The notes under the pieces were generated by a model that was not told where the DNA came from, did not search any database, and worked only from the letters and a program-made list of their open reading frames with translations. DNA of 64,000 nt from Cyanobium usitatum str. Tous (lineage in GTDB: Bacteria > Cyanobacteriota > Cyanobacteriia > PCC-6307 > Cyanobiaceae), in contig NZ_OY986431.1 of the NCBI RefSeq assembly GCF_963920485.1, forward strand, positions 1,054,001 through 1,118,000. Reading direction: 5' to 3'. This document shows, in pieces, positions 1 through 9,964 of this stretch; within the stretch, counting starts at the first letter, position 1, and every line of letters starts with the position of its first letter. A program made the translations under genes and the position numbers.

Positions 1-1
1 A

Positions 2-567
2 TTGGTGGCAGCACTGGCTTTCATTCTGATAGCACTCACCCAGAGCCACTGGGAGCTGCACCATGAAAATGTGGCCACGTTCCTTTTCAGCACCGGCCTT
101 GGCCTGGCGGCCATTGGAGCAACAGGGCGGATCTGGTGTTCATTTTTTATCTCCGGCCGCAAGGACGGAGAGCTGGTCACTGAGGGGCCCTACTCGATTA
201 GTCGCAACCCGTTATATGTATTCAGCTGCATTGGTTTAGTGGGGGTGGGACTCAGCACCGAAACACTCGCCTACCCGCTACTCTTTCTGGTGATATTTGG
301 TCTTTATTACCCGGGGATTATGGCTAGGGAGGAAAGACGGCTCGAAGAACTATTCGGCGAATCCTTCCGCCAATATCAGCAGCGGGTGCCACGCTTCTGG
401 CCCAATCGCGGGCTCTACAGCGAGCCCGCAAGTTGGAGCAGCAATCCGCGTCTATTTCGCGCCACATCCTCAGCGACATCTGGTTTGTATGGATTGCGGC
501 AATCATTGAACTGGTGGAGGGTTTGCGCAACGTTGGCTGGCTGCCCCACCTGTTGACGCTCTGGTGA
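2..567 (+). pseudogene. ICMT-family methyltransferase, 5'-partial and frameshifted
   Basis: The visible protein resembles the membrane methyltransferases of the isoprenylcysteine carboxyl methyltransferase (ICMT/PEMT-like) family. It has hydrophobic helices near residues 3-12, 25-42 and 72-103 of the visible part, then GPYSISRNPLYV (residue 62) and EERRLEELFGE (residue 110), the usual SAM-binding end of the fold. The window edge removes the N-terminus, so no start can be chosen. After base 457 the frame loses family character and runs to a stop at 554-556. In the -1 frame, from 460, it continues as ILSDIWFVWIAAIIELVE to a TGA at 565-567, which is a plausible natural C-terminus. One lost C near 458-461 restores a single gene. 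The substrate is not predictable; bacterial members are often uncharacterised. It could be a real pseudogene or a sequencing error. Confidence 0.75.
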
Positions 568-569
568 AA

Positions 570-869
570 TCACCACCAGTCATCCCAGAAAGGGCCGCCA
601 AAATCGTCGTCATAGCCCGGTTCCACGGTCCATGTAGGAGTGGGGCCACCTGCCTGCGGCGGTTTTGGGGGGCCGGAGAGAGTTTCGGCGTTGATGCCGG
701 GAATCGGCACCACCCCACAGGGGCACTGACACAGACCATCTGGGCCGATCACGCCCTGGCTGGGTTGCTCACAGCTGCAGGGGCAGGGTTGGGCAAGCGC
801 GGCAGGGGTAAGCCACAAAGGCAGTAGTAAAGATGGCAGTAAAAATAGGGAAAGCCGGGGAAGAAACAT
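570..869 (-). CDS. small exported Cys/Pro-rich hypothetical protein
   Basis: A 99-residue protein begins with a clear signal peptide: hydrophobic core FLLPSLLLPLWL and a likely cleavage site after TPAALA at about residue 26. The mature part carries a cysteine cluster (PCPCSC, then CQCPC near residue 47), a proline-rich middle and an acidic aromatic tail ending FWDDWW. Cysteine pairs and an export signal suggest a periplasmic or cell-surface protein with disulfides, but I recognise no family. The start at 869 was chosen because it opens the signal peptide; the longer in-frame extension overlaps dnaG and looks like its shadow. It lies 65 bases downstream of dnaG on the same strand. Function unknown. 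Confidence 0.6.
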   Translation of the reverse strand: MFLPRLSLFLLPSLLLPLWLTPAALAQPCPCSCEQPSQGVIGPDGLCQCPCGVVPIPGINAETLSGPPKPPQAGGPTPTWTVEPGYDDDFGGPFWDDWW

Positions 870-934
870 CAAAGCGAGAGGAAAAACAGAGTGCTGAAAA
901 GGTCTTAGGGCAAGACATAGGTGGTTGCCGCTAA

Positions 935-3028
935 TTAAGCCGCCGGTTGATCCATCACCTCCTCGTAGCCAGCGCGGCGCTGGGAGTCGAGATGTTCGAG
1001 ATGTTTGCGTTCGTTGTAATAGAGCTCCTGAAAGCGCAGGGCGTCGCTGTTGAGTTCGCTGAAGAGGGCCTCGATGCGCGATTCCATATCGCTCAGCGGT
1101 GCCAGGCCTGAGGCCGTGGCCCGGGCCTCCTCCCTTTCTTGCTCCAGCAGCCGGGCAATACAACGCTCCAGGGTCTCAAGCCGCTGACTGCTCCAGGCAT
1201 CCAGCAGATGCCGGCAGCGCTTGACGCTCTTCTGGCGCTCCAGAGATGCCGTGGCACCGCGCAGCTGAAGCAGGGGCTGGCCAAAAGCCATGCGCTGCAG
1301 CTCATTAGGCTCAAGCAAAGGCGTCAGCCTGGAGAGCAGGGCGCTCTGCTCCACCACCAGCTGATCGCCCAGCAACCGGGGCAAATCAAGATCGGCGAGG
1401 TCTGAGCCGGGGTCTTGGCCTCGGTTGATCGCCTCGAGCCGGCCCACACCGAGGTTGACCTCCTCTAGGCCGCTAATCGCAGCCCAAAGCAGGCGGTGGT
1501 GCTTGAGAGCGAAATCGTCGAGTTCGCGCTGCCGCAACTCCACCCGGATCGCACTGCGGTAGTTGGGGCAATGCAGATACATCCGCAACACCTCCGCTTC
1601 TGCCCGCTCCCGAAGCCCAGCCTCACCCGGCAACTCCCACTTCTGGGAACGGCCATGCCAGCGCTGGCCTTTGACCTGCTGACGCAGATCGTCTTCCAGC
1701 TGGATCGCCAGACGGGCCTGACCACCGCTGAGACGCTCGGCCACCCGCTGCAGATAGTGGCTGCGCACCGCGCTCTGGGGCAGCTTGCCAAGCAGGGCAA
1801 CAAGGGCCGTCACCGCAAGCTGGAACTGGTCGGGACGGGCTAGATCTCGGCCCTCGAGCACCTGCTCGATCTGCCAGTCGAGCCAGAGCGGCGCCTGATC
1901 AAGCAGGGCCCGGTAATCGCCAGCACCCTGGCTCTTGAGAAACTCATCGGGATCCTTGCCGGAGGGCAGCTGCAGCACCCGCAGCTCCAGCTGGCCCTGC
2001 AAAGCCAGCTGCTCCACTTCACCGATGGCCCGTTGGGCAGCGCGCACACCGGCGCCATCGCTATCGAAGTTGAGCACCATCCGCCGCCCCTCGCAGCAGC
2101 GGCAGAGCTGGGTGATCTGCTGGCTACTGAGGGCAGTGCCAAGGGACGCCACCGCATTGGTGATGCCGGCGGCGTGCAGGGCGATCACGTCGAAGTAGCC
2201 CTCCACCACCACGGCTCGGTCGTCCTTACGGATCGCGGCTGCGGCTTTATCGAGGCCAAAGAGATGCTTGCCCTTCTCGAAGACCTCAGTCTCCGGAGAG
2301 TTGAGGTACTTGGGCTCGCCGCCATCGAGGCTGCGGCCACCGAAACCGATCACCCGCCCCTGGCGGTCCTTGATCGGCACCATTACCCGGCCGCGAAAGC
2401 GGTCGTAGAAACCTCGGCCGTCCTGGGAACTGGCGCCCTTGCGTGGCACCACCAGGCCTGCTTCTTCAAGCAGCTCCGGCCCCAGCCCCTCAACCTGCTG
2501 CAGGTGAATTAGCAGGCCATCCCAACGGTCGGGAGCAAAGCCGAGCTCGAAGGCCTCCAGGGTGGCTTCACTCAGGCCGCGACTTTCGCGCAGATAGGTG
2601 AGAGCGGCGGCTCCCTCAGGGGCGTGCAATTGGCTGCGGAACCAACCAGCCGCCAGGGTGAGGACCCGGTGCAGCTGTTCGCGACGGGAGAGCTGCTTGC
2701 GCAGCCGCTCCTGCTGGGGGCCATCGAGGGTCTCGATTGGCAGCTGGTATTTGCGCGCCAGCTCCAGCACCACATCGCTGAAGCTCTGACGCTGGTGCTC
2801 CATCAAAAACTTGATGGCATTGCCGCCGGCACCACAGGAGAAGCAGTAGTAGAACTGCTTTGCCGGGGACACCGTCATCGACGGCGATGTGTCGTCGTGG
2901 AAGGGACAGATGCCTACGTACTCACGACCCTTCTTTTTGAGCACCACGTGCTCGCCCACCACATCAACGATGTCAGCCCGCTCCTTGACGGCCTCAATCG
3001 TGCGGGGGTGGAGACGCGGCAGGCTCAA
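935..3028 (-). CDS. dnaG: DNA primase DnaG
   Basis: Synthesises RNA primers for chromosome replication at the fork, working with the replicative helicase. The 697-residue protein has the CHC2 zinc finger at the N-terminus (C41, H44, C62, C65, in CPFHDDTSPS and YCFSCGAGG), the RNA polymerase core, and a TOPRIM domain with the catalytic glutamate in VVVEGYFDVIAL (E276) and the metal-binding aspartates in NFDSDGAG (about 322 and 324). The C-terminal 250 residues are the helicase-interacting region. Length and domain order are normal for cyanobacterial DnaG. The start at 3028 gives the usual N-terminus with the zinc finger about 40 residues in. It is divergent from the EamA transporter gene starting at 3091. 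Confidence 0.97.
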   Translation of the reverse strand: MSLPRLHPRTIEAVKERADIVDVVGEHVVLKKKGREYVGICPFHDDTSPSMTVSPAKQFYYCFSCGAGGNAIKFLMEHQRQSFSDVVLELARKYQLPIETLDGPQQERLRKQLSRREQLHRVLTLAAGWFRSQLHAPEGAAALTYLRESRGLSEATLEAFELGFAPDRWDGLLIHLQQVEGLGPELLEEAGLVVPRKGASSQDGRGFYDRFRGRVMVPIKDRQGRVIGFGGRSLDGGEPKYLNSPETEVFEKGKHLFGLDKAAAAIRKDDRAVVVEGYFDVIALHAAGITNAVASLGTALSSQQITQLCRCCEGRRMVLNFDSDGAGVRAAQRAIGEVEQLALQGQLELRVLQLPSGKDPDEFLKSQGAGDYRALLDQAPLWLDWQIEQVLEGRDLARPDQFQLAVTALVALLGKLPQSAVRSHYLQRVAERLSGGQARLAIQLEDDLRQQVKGQRWHGRSQKWELPGEAGLRERAEAEVLRMYLHCPNYRSAIRVELRQRELDDFALKHHRLLWAAISGLEEVNLGVGRLEAINRGQDPGSDLADLDLPRLLGDQLVVEQSALLSRLTPLLEPNELQRMAFGQPLLQLRGATASLERQKSVKRCRHLLDAWSSQRLETLERCIARLLEQEREEARATASGLAPLSDMESRIEALFSELNSDALRFQELYYNERKHLEHLDSQRRAGYEEVMDQPAA

Positions 3029-3090
3029 GGAAGGGGCTAGTTGCGGTGGGCGCTGAAGCGAAGCCTGATTCTGACCGGGGGAGGCAAGCC

Positions 3091-3942
3091 ATGCTCGGCA
3101 TGGTGGCCAGTGCCCTGAGCTTTTCGCTGATGGGCGTTTGCGTCAAGCAGGTGGGAGGACGCATTCCCGCCGCCGAGGTGGTGTTCGCCCGGGCGATCGT
3201 GAGCGTGGCCCTGAGCTGGTGGCTGCTGCACCGAGCTGGGATTCCAGCTTGGGGCAATAGGCGCTTGCTACTGATCTGGCGCGGAGCGATCGGCACTGCC
3301 GCCCTGCTGTGTGTTTATGCCGCCCTAGCGGCCTTGCCCCTGGCAGCGGCCACGGTGCTGCAGTACCTCTACCCGCCGTTCACGGCCCTGCTGGCCTGGC
3401 TGCTGCTGGGTGAGCCAATCGGCAAGCGCGTGCTGGCGGCCATGGCCCTGGGCTGGCTCGGGGTGCTGCTTGTCGCCCAGCCGGCCGGCCTGCTGCAGGG
3501 GGGGGCGACCCTGGCGCTTGTTCCCGTACTGATCGCCGTTGCCGGTGCCCTGTTCACCGCCCTTGCCTACGTAAGCGTGCGCTCCTTGGGCACGAGCGAG
3601 CACCCGCTGGTGATCGTCTTCTACTTCCCCTTGGTGGCTCTGCCCTTGAGCCTGCCCCTGGTGGCCCTCAATCCCGTGCTTCCCACCCCAGCGGAGCTGC
3701 TTTGGCTGGTCGGGGTTGGGATATTCACCCAGCTTGGTCAGGTGTATTTGACCCGCAGCCTCACTGCCCTGCCGGCGGCGCGAGCAACGGCGATCAGCTA
3801 CGTGCAAGTGCTGTTTGCCGGTGGCTGGGGCTGGTTGCTATTTGGCGAGTCAATCGACAGCTGGACCATCGCCGGGGCTGGCCTCGTACTGGCAGCCACC
3901 CTGGTGAGCCTTAGCCACAGTCAGCGACAGAAGCCTTCTTAG
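3091..3942 (+). CDS. EamA-family (DMT) transporter
   Basis: An inner-membrane permease of the drug/metabolite transporter superfamily, with about ten hydrophobic segments arranged as two EamA repeats. The first repeat starts at MLGMVASALSFSLMGVCVK, and the second begins around the ALVPVLIAVAGALFTALAYV stretch. Such proteins export amino acids, metabolites or cofactors; the substrate cannot be read from the sequence. I chose ATG 3091 because GGGGGAGG lies seven bases upstream; an in-frame GTG at 3046 adds 15 polar residues and is the alternative. The 3' end overlaps the convergent gene ending at 3911 by 32 bases. Confidence 0.85.
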   Translation: MLGMVASALSFSLMGVCVKQVGGRIPAAEVVFARAIVSVALSWWLLHRAGIPAWGNRRLLLIWRGAIGTAALLCVYAALAALPLAAATVLQYLYPPFTALLAWLLLGEPIGKRVLAAMALGWLGVLLVAQPAGLLQGGATLALVPVLIAVAGALFTALAYVSVRSLGTSEHPLVIVFYFPLVALPLSLPLVALNPVLPTPAELLWLVGVGIFTQLGQVYLTRSLTALPAARATAISYVQVLFAGGWGWLLFGESIDSWTIAGAGLVLAATLVSLSHSQRQKPS

Positions 3943-4357
3943 CCTCGGCATGGGCGAGAACCCGGCGGCAAAACTCCACCAGCTCCTCCGGCGTCATGTC
4001 GTGTTTGGCGTCGTTGGTTCGCCAGGCGCAGATAACGAAATCTGGCTCGGGGAGATTGGAACGGTGATCGATTGTGGGAAGCAGGGCGTACTGCTTTTTG
4101 TGTGCGCCCCTTCCAGCTTCCGCTTCCCGGTTGTCGTAGGTGCCAATCAGATGCCAGTCGAGCTGCTCGCCGGTCCAGTGGTCGAGGCCGCCCGATGTCA
4201 CCACCGCGTTGTGAATGGCGATGCGGTATTCCTGCACGTTGCTGCTGCCGCCACGTTTCTGATCCCGTTTGCACAGGGTGACCGCCTTGCGCTGCACCCA
4301 ACCGGGGTAGATGCGGGCGGCTATCTCAGGCAGCCAGGCAGGCGGGCTCGTATCCAT
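3911..4357 (-). CDS. conserved cyanobacterial hypothetical protein
   Basis: A soluble 148-residue protein without signal peptide or membrane segment. It has a conserved-looking core, GGLDHWTGEQLDWHLIGTYDN, followed by a basic KKQYALLPTIDHR stretch and FVICAWRTNDAKHDMT, then an amphipathic C-terminal helix. Closely similar proteins occur in other cyanobacteria as far as I recall, without an assigned role. The His, Asp and Asn residues around the core could suit a small nuclease or metal site, but that is a guess. It overlaps the convergent EamA gene end and lies downstream of the lipoprotein gene. Confidence 0.7.
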   Translation of the reverse strand: MDTSPPAWLPEIAARIYPGWVQRKAVTLCKRDQKRGGSSNVQEYRIAIHNAVVTSGGLDHWTGEQLDWHLIGTYDNREAEAGRGAHKKQYALLPTIDHRSNLPEPDFVICAWRTNDAKHDMTPEELVEFCRRVLAHAEAKKASVADCG

Positions 4358-4374
4358 CCTTTAAGTCTTGCTGA

Positions 4375-4851
4375 TCAGCCCCTTGCCTTAAGTGGTAGCG
4401 GGTCGGTGATCCAGGTCTGCTGGTCTTCAGCCCCGGCAGATGGGGCAGGGCCCACAGGGCGGGCCAAACGCCAGCTTTGCCCGCGCTCTCCCCGCTGCAG
4501 GAAGAGCTCAAAGGGACTGTCCACCCGGATCGGATCGCCAGCGAGGCGCCAGTCGAACTGGCCCTCCAGCCGCAGCCCCTTGGCCTCACCAATCAAGATC
4601 GGCTGCTGCTGAGCCACCCGCACCCGGCTTACCTCGGGCATGCCGCCGGCATCCAAGGCCAGGGCATCAGCGATGGCGCCCTGGGTGAGCTGAATCTGCA
4701 ACTCAAGGGCCTGCAGCAACACCGATCGCGGCGGCTGAGCGGCAGCGCTGCAACCAGTCAGCACTACGCAAGCCATCAACAGCAGTGGCAGCAACCAGGC
4801 GCTCAACCGGCGAAGCAGCAGGGGCTGGGCACGGCTGAACACGGCGGGCAC
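4375..4851 (-). CDS. putative lipoprotein
   Basis: About 158 residues starting from a GTG at 4851. The N-terminus has arginines (LLLRRLSAW), a hydrophobic core (LLPLLLMACVV) and a lipobox LTGC around residues 31-34, so it should be lipid-anchored at the cysteine. The mature domain is a small beta-rich region with repeated short V/I/L strands (VSRVRVAQQQPILIGEAKG) and no recognised motif. The start is not certain; a second in-frame GTG lies nine bases inside. Its 5' end is only 24 bases from the divergent ruvA start, so both promoters must share this space or overlap the genes. Confidence 0.65.
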   Translation of the reverse strand: MPAVFSRAQPLLLRRLSAWLLPLLLMACVVLTGCSAAAQPPRSVLLQALELQIQLTQGAIADALALDAGGMPEVSRVRVAQQQPILIGEAKGLRLEGQFDWRLAGDPIRVDSPFELFLQRGERGQSWRLARPVGPAPSAGAEDQQTWITDPLPLKARG

Positions 4852-4875
4852 GATGGGGAACCTATTACTGACTCC

Positions 4876-5523
4876 ATGATCGGCTGGCTGCAAGGGCAAC
4901 TCAACCATCCCTGGCAGCAGGACAAGCGCTACGGCCTGCTGCTGGTGTGTCTGGGGGTGGGTTACGAGGTTCAGGTGAGCCAGCGTCAATGGCAGCAGCT
5001 GCCGGTGGAGGGCAGTGCTCTGGAGCTGCACATCCACCTGGCCATCCGCGACGACGCCTGGATTCTCTACGGCTTTGGTGAGCGCCACGAAAGGGATCTG
5101 TTTCGGGAATTGGTTGCCGTCAGCGGCGTAGGGCCCCAAATGGGCCTGGGATTACTGGGAGTGATGGATCCCAGGGAGTTGGTGCAGGCCATCGTGCAAA
5201 CCGATCTACGCCGGCTCTGCCAGGCGCCCGGGGTGGGCAAGCGCACCGCCGAGCGCTTGGCTGTCGAGCTCCGCACCAAACTGCAACAGCGGTTTCTGGG
5301 GCAACTGGAAAACCACGGCGATCCGGATTCGCTGGCAGACGGCCCCCTGCTGCCGGCAGAAGGCCGTGATGAAGTGCAGCTAACCCTGGCTGCCCTGGGC
5401 TACGAAGCCCTTGAAATCCATCGCGCCCTGCGCGCCGTAGCCGCCGTGGGCATGGGGGAGTCGGCCGGGGCAGAAGATTGGATCCGAGAGTGCCTGCGCT
5501 GGCTATCCCGCCCAATGGACTGA
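4876..5523 (+). CDS. ruvA: Holliday junction branch migration protein RuvA
   Basis: A DNA-binding subunit that recognises four-way junctions and recruits the RuvB motor for branch migration in recombinational repair. The 215 residues show the N-terminal OB-fold beginning MIGWLQGQL, then two helix-hairpin-helix motifs, VAVSGVGPQMGLGLL and APGVGKRTAERLAVELR, then an acidic linker and a C-terminal domain that in this family contacts RuvB. The length is standard. ATG 4876 gives the family N-terminus; the upstream in-frame extension lies over the divergent lipoprotein gene. It is followed after 93 bases by rpsO. Confidence 0.96.
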   Translation: MIGWLQGQLNHPWQQDKRYGLLLVCLGVGYEVQVSQRQWQQLPVEGSALELHIHLAIRDDAWILYGFGERHERDLFRELVAVSGVGPQMGLGLLGVMDPRELVQAIVQTDLRRLCQAPGVGKRTAERLAVELRTKLQQRFLGQLENHGDPDSLADGPLLPAEGRDEVQLTLAALGYEALEIHRALRAVAAVGMGESAGAEDWIRECLRWLSRPMD

Positions 5524-5616
5524 TAAGGGCATAACCAATGTCCGCCAGAAGGTATGGTGGATGCTTGCACCGTAGGTCCCCAAACCGGGCCCAGCCTGCG
5601 TTTTATTCCCCAGCCC

Positions 5617-5886
5617 ATGCCGCTCACCACCACTAAAAAGCAGGAACTGATCAACGGTCACCAGACCCATGGCACAGACACCGGATCGGTGGAAGTGCAG
5701 GTGGCCATGCTCAGTGAGCGGGTCACCCAGCTGACCGGCCATCTGCAGAAAAACAAGCACGATTTTTCTTCGCGCCAAGGGCTGCTGAAGATGATCGGAC
5801 GCCGTAAGCGCCTGCTTGGTTATCTAAATGGCATCAGCAAGGAGCGTTACAGCGCTTTGATCGCCAAGCTCGGCATCCGGGGCTGA
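5617..5886 (+). CDS. rpsO: 30S ribosomal protein S15
   Basis: An 89-residue primary 16S rRNA-binding protein of the small subunit. The conserved core is complete: [37 protein letters not shown] and [10 protein letters not shown], followed by the usual C-terminal helix. The start at ATG 5617 gives the family length; upstream in-frame sequence is not conserved. Eleven bases separate its stop from the PAM68-like gene, so the two are probably cotranscribed. In many bacteria rpsO is autoregulated through its leader; the 93-base leader here is present but I cannot show that from sequence. Confidence 0.97.
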   Translation: MPLTTTKKQELINGHQTHGTDTGSVEVQVAMLSERVTQLTGHLQKNKHDFSSRQGLLKMIGRRKRLLGYLNGISKERYSALIAKLGIRG

Positions 5887-5897
5887 TCGAGGCAGCC

Positions 5898-6299
5898 ATG
5901 GCTGGAAAGGGAATGCAGGGTCGCGCCCAATCGGGCAAGGGCAACCCAAAACCGACCCGGCGTTTCGGTCCCAGCCAGCAGGTAATCCCTGACGCGGTTG
6001 CCAATCGCATGGCGCGCCGAATTGCAATCGGCACGGGCATTCCCACCTTGATGGGCATGGGCGTATTTATTGGCAGCTACCTGTTAGTAAGTCGCCAAAT
6101 CTTCGACGTTCCACCCAGTGCCACCTTGGCGGCATCGGCTGGATGTTTTTTTCTAGGGCTGTTGGGCTTGAGCTTCGGCGTGCTTTCCGCCAGCTGGGAA
6201 GAAAAGCCAGGCAGCTTGCTTGGCACCGAGCAGATCGGACTTAACATCAGCCGCTTGCGCAGCTCGGTTAGGTCGATGCGCAACGGTGGAGGCAGTTAG
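5898..6299 (+). CDS. PAM68-like photosystem II assembly protein (DUF3464)
   Basis: A 133-residue thylakoid membrane protein. The N-terminal 40 residues are basic and low in hydrophobics; two membrane helices follow, IGTGIPTLMGMGVFIGSYLL and LAASAGCFFLGLLGLSFGVL, then the family-like end SASWEEKPGSLLG and an Arg-rich tail. PAM68 proteins promote early photosystem II assembly and chlorophyll insertion in plants and cyanobacteria. It is placed directly after rpsO and ends ten bases before the convergent dnaE stop. Confidence 0.85.
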   Translation: MAGKGMQGRAQSGKGNPKPTRRFGPSQQVIPDAVANRMARRIAIGTGIPTLMGMGVFIGSYLLVSRQIFDVPPSATLAASAGCFFLGLLGLSFGVLSASWEEKPGSLLGTEQIGLNISRLRSSVRSMRNGGGS

Positions 6300-6308
6300 C
6301 CAACCAGC

Positions 6309-9300
6309 TCAGGCCGCCAAAAGCGATGAGCTGATGCGGGCCTGAAAATCGGCAGCGATGAGGGTATCAAGGGCAGCGCCCACATCGCCTACGCAGAATT
6401 GGGGGCCAAGCCGCACAAAGCGGGTCTGCCCCGCCTGACGAACCAGGGCCACCACAGGCACTCGCAGGCCAGCCTCATCCTGCGGTGGCTTGTGACGATG
6501 TAGGCACTCGCGCAGGCGGTGCTGAATGGCGATGTCGGCGGCTTGATCGGCGGGTAAATCGACCATCAACAACTGCAGATCATCGATGGAGCGGCAATCC
6601 TCGACGATTAATTGCACCCGATCATCGCGGCGATCCACCGAAGCCCACACCAGCAAGCGCGCATCCACCATTAGGTGGTCGGCTAAACGGGCATAGCTTT
6701 TAGGAAAAACGACCGCCTCACAGCTGCCGGTTAGATCCTCAAGCTGAAGCACAGCCATCCTATCGCCCTTGCGGGTGTTCACCTGTCGCAGCTCAGGCAC
6801 CATCACAATTGCACTCACCTTGGCTTTGTCGGCCATCACCTCGAGATTGCCGAGAGCCACCGGCGATAGCAACTTCACCTGCTGGGCCAACTGCTTGAGG
6901 GGATGGTCTGATAGGTAGAAGCCCACCAACTCCTTTTCCAGGCGTAGTTTTTCTGTGGGGGGATAGTCGCGCACCGGAGCAGCCTTGGGAGCGGTGCTGA
7001 TATCGGCCAGGCCGGCGGGATCGGAACCGCCAGCAGTATCGGCAGCGGCAGTGGCGCCAAACAAATCAAAGAGGTTGCCCTGACCGCTGGCCCGGTCCTT
7101 GGCACGGGAGCTGGCCCAGTCGATCACCAGATCCAGATCCGCCATCAATTGGGCGCGATTGCCCAGAGGCTCGAGGGCATCAAGTGCTCCTGAATGGATT
7201 AGGGCCTCCAAGGCACGCCGGTTGAGCTGCTGACCAGGAAGGCGATCGCAAAGCTCAGCCAGGGAGTTGAAACGACCATCGCCAGAGCGGGCCTCAATCA
7301 ACTGTCGAATCGCCCCATCACCCAAATTGCGAACGGCCGAAAGTCCAAACAGAATTCGATCACCAACGGGTGTGAAATCGATGCCGGAAGCATTTACATC
7401 GGGGGGCATCACTTCGATACCCATAGCATTGCAGTTGGCGATATATCGCTGCACCTTGGCCGAGTCACCGGAATTTACGGTGAGCAGCGCCGCCATGTAG
7501 GCAACTGGGTAGTGGGCTTTGAGATACGCGGTTTGATAGGTCACCGCGCCATAGGCGGTGGAATGGCTCTTATTGAAACAGTATTCAGCAAATAGAACCA
7601 TCTGCTCAAATAATGCCTCCGCTATTCGCGGTTCGACGCCACGTTCAGTAGCGCCACTTACAAAAAGGCTCTGGTGTTTCTCCATCTCACTCTTTTTCTT
7701 CTTACCCATCGCCCGCCGCAGCAGGTCTGCTTCGCCAAGGGAATAGCCAGCCAATTCTTGAGCGATCTTCATGATCTGCTCTTGGTAAACCATGATCCCA
7801 TAAGTCTCCTTTAGGATCGGTTCAAGCTTTTCATGGGCTACATCAATTGCCTCTCGACCGTGCTTGCGATTAATGAATTTAGGGATCAGGCCTGCATCAA
7901 GCGGACCGGGCCGGTATAGGGCCAAAATAGAAGATATGTCCTCAAGTGATGAAGGCTTGAGATCGCGCACAATCTGGCGCATGCCGCTTGATTCAAGCTG
8001 AAAGATGCCCTCCAGATCACCACGGGCAAGCAAAGCGTAGGTACCTGCATCGTTAAGAGGCAGATCATCTGGATCAACCTTAACGCCACTATATTGCTGC
8101 ACAAGATCGACAGTTTTATCGATCATTGTGAGATTTTTGAGGCCGAGGAAGTCCATTTTCAATAGACCCATCGACTCGACATCTTCCATGAAGTATTGAG
8201 TAATCACCTGGCCATCGTTGTTGCGCTGCAGGGGGACCAATTCATCAAGGGGCTCCGCCGCAATTACCACCCCAGCCGCGTGTACGCCAAAGGTCTTGTT
8301 TGTGCCCTCAATACGCATTGCCATATCAACCCAGCGCTGTACCACTGGATCTTTTTCATATTTCTCGCGAAATTCTGGCGCCGGTGATTCGGCTCCGATC
8401 ATTTCCTTGAGCTTGGCAGGTTTGCCTCGCACCACGGGGATCAACTTGGCCAGGCGATCCGCATCGCCATAGGGAATATCGAGTACGCGGGCCACATCCT
8501 TGAGCACCGCTTTTGAAGTCATGCGGTTGAAGGTGATGATCTGGGCCACCTTCTCTTCGCCATAGCGCTTAGTGACGTAGTCGATAACTTCGCCACGCCG
8601 CTCGATACAAAAATCCGTATCAATATCAGGCATCGACTTGCGCTCAGGGTTCAAGAACCGCTCAAACAGCAAGCCATTGGTAACCGGATCAATGTTGGTG
8701 ATCCCCAGGGCGTAGGCCACCAAGGAACCAGCCGCTGAACCACGGCCCGGTCCCACAGGTATGCCGTTGTCTCGGGCAAAGCGGATGTAGTCCCACACCA
8801 CCAGGAAGTAGGTGGGAAAACCCATCTGCTCCATTACCTGGAGCTCAAAGGCGAGGCGATCGCCGTAGTGGGGTTCGAAGCCAGCGCCACTATCCAGCCG
8901 CAGACGCTGCCGGAGGCCCTGCTCGGCCACCTCAGTGAGATAGCTCACCGCTGTGTGCCCCGCTGGGATCGGGAAGCGGGGCATCTGATAGCGGCCGAGG
9001 ATGTCGTAGGCCTCCACCTTTTCGGCCACCTTGGCTGTGTTGGCCACAGCCCGCTCGATCAGCTCGGCAGGAAGATGGTCATTGAACAGGGAGAGCATCT
9101 CTGCCTCCCCCTTGATGTATTCGGTTCCCGTGTAGCGCAGGCGTTTCACATCGCTGATCAACTTGCCCGTAAGCACGCAAAGCAGCGCGTCGTGGGCTTC
9201 TACGTCGTTGGCACTGAGGTAATGGGCATCGTTGGTGGCGATCAGCTCAATGCCCAGCTCGGCAGCGATGCGGGCAATGCCGGTGTTGACGATGCGATCT

Positions 9301-9851
9301 TCGATGCCGCCATGATCCTGGATCTCCAGGTAGAAGTCGTCGCCAAAAGTGCGTTGATACCAGCTGGCAACCTCCCGCGCCGCATCGGGCCGGCCCTGCA
9401 AAATCGCCTGGGGAATTTCGCCTCCCAGGCAGGCAGTTGCCACGATTAACCCTTCGCTGTATTGGCTCAACAATTGCTTGTCGATACAGGCACGGGCAAA
9501 GATGCCCCGGCCGCGCATGCCGCGTAGGTGACTGATGCTGGTGAGCTTCACCAGGTTGCGATAGCCGACCGCGTTCTTGGCCAGCACCACCAGGTGGTAG
9601 CGCTTCTCCTTTTTCTGCTGGGGGTCATCAATGGAGCCATTGATGACATACATCTCATTGCCGATGATCGGCTTGATCCCGGCCTTGGTGCAGAGCTTGA
9701 GCAGCTCGATGGCGCCATACATCACACCGTGGTCGGTGAGTGCAAGGGCTGGCATGCCCAGCTCCACAGCCCGATCCACCATCGCCGGCAACTGGCTCGC
9801 CCCGTCTAGAAGGCTGTAGTCGCTGTGGTTGTGGAGCGGAACGAAGGCCAA
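6309..9851 (-). CDS. dnaE: DNA polymerase III subunit alpha
   Basis: The replicative polymerase catalytic subunit, 1180 residues. The N-terminal PHP domain starts [15 protein letters not shown] (residue 3). The palm carries [10 protein letters not shown] (367) and the catalytic aspartates PDIDTDF (408-414), with the fingers and thumb following ([31 protein letters not shown]). A C-terminal OB-fold of the tRNA-anticodon type ([14 protein letters not shown]) and tau-binding region complete the protein. It is contiguous, so the split-intein form known from some cyanobacteria is absent. The start is a TTG at 9851 immediately before the PHP domain; no ATG fits better. Confidence 0.97.
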   Translation of the reverse strand: MAFVPLHNHSDYSLLDGASQLPAMVDRAVELGMPALALTDHGVMYGAIELLKLCTKAGIKPIIGNEMYVINGSIDDPQQKKEKRYHLVVLAKNAVGYRNLVKLTSISHLRGMRGRGIFARACIDKQLLSQYSEGLIVATACLGGEIPQAILQGRPDAAREVASWYQRTFGDDFYLEIQDHGGIEDRIVNTGIARIAAELGIELIATNDAHYLSANDVEAHDALLCVLTGKLISDVKRLRYTGTEYIKGEAEMLSLFNDHLPAELIERAVANTAKVAEKVEAYDILGRYQMPRFPIPAGHTAVSYLTEVAEQGLRQRLRLDSGAGFEPHYGDRLAFELQVMEQMGFPTYFLVVWDYIRFARDNGIPVGPGRGSAAGSLVAYALGITNIDPVTNGLLFERFLNPERKSMPDIDTDFCIERRGEVIDYVTKRYGEEKVAQIITFNRMTSKAVLKDVARVLDIPYGDADRLAKLIPVVRGKPAKLKEMIGAESPAPEFREKYEKDPVVQRWVDMAMRIEGTNKTFGVHAAGVVIAAEPLDELVPLQRNNDGQVITQYFMEDVESMGLLKMDFLGLKNLTMIDKTVDLVQQYSGVKVDPDDLPLNDAGTYALLARGDLEGIFQLESSGMRQIVRDLKPSSLEDISSILALYRPGPLDAGLIPKFINRKHGREAIDVAHEKLEPILKETYGIMVYQEQIMKIAQELAGYSLGEADLLRRAMGKKKKSEMEKHQSLFVSGATERGVEPRIAEALFEQMVLFAEYCFNKSHSTAYGAVTYQTAYLKAHYPVAYMAALLTVNSGDSAKVQRYIANCNAMGIEVMPPDVNASGIDFTPVGDRILFGLSAVRNLGDGAIRQLIEARSGDGRFNSLAELCDRLPGQQLNRRALEALIHSGALDALEPLGNRAQLMADLDLVIDWASSRAKDRASGQGNLFDLFGATAAADTAGGSDPAGLADISTAPKAAPVRDYPPTEKLRLEKELVGFYLSDHPLKQLAQQVKLLSPVALGNLEVMADKAKVSAIVMVPELRQVNTRKGDRMAVLQLEDLTGSCEAVVFPKSYARLADHLMVDARLLVWASVDRRDDRVQLIVEDCRSIDDLQLLMVDLPADQAADIAIQHRLRECLHRHKPPQDEAGLRVPVVALVRQAGQTRFVRLGPQFCVGDVGAALDTLIAADFQARISSSLLAA

Positions 9852-9964
9852 GGGCAGGTCTAGCCGGAAGGCATCGGAAGCCTCCCCAAACTAGGCGACC
9901 ACGCAAGATCCAGTGTCATTTGCGCCCCATAACAGGGCAAAACCACTAGATCTGGGGCCAGCGC

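Noticed and set aside
570-1163. Full 197-residue reading frame upstream of the small exported protein
   Set aside because: Its first half lies within dnaG and lacks protein-like composition; the signal peptide begins at 869.
4477-4875. Long N-terminal extension of RuvA
   Set aside because: It is the reverse-strand shadow of the lipoprotein gene; RuvA begins at MIGWLQGQ.
6309-9851. Split or intein-containing dnaE
   Set aside because: The reading frame is continuous at normal length and all catalytic motifs are in order.
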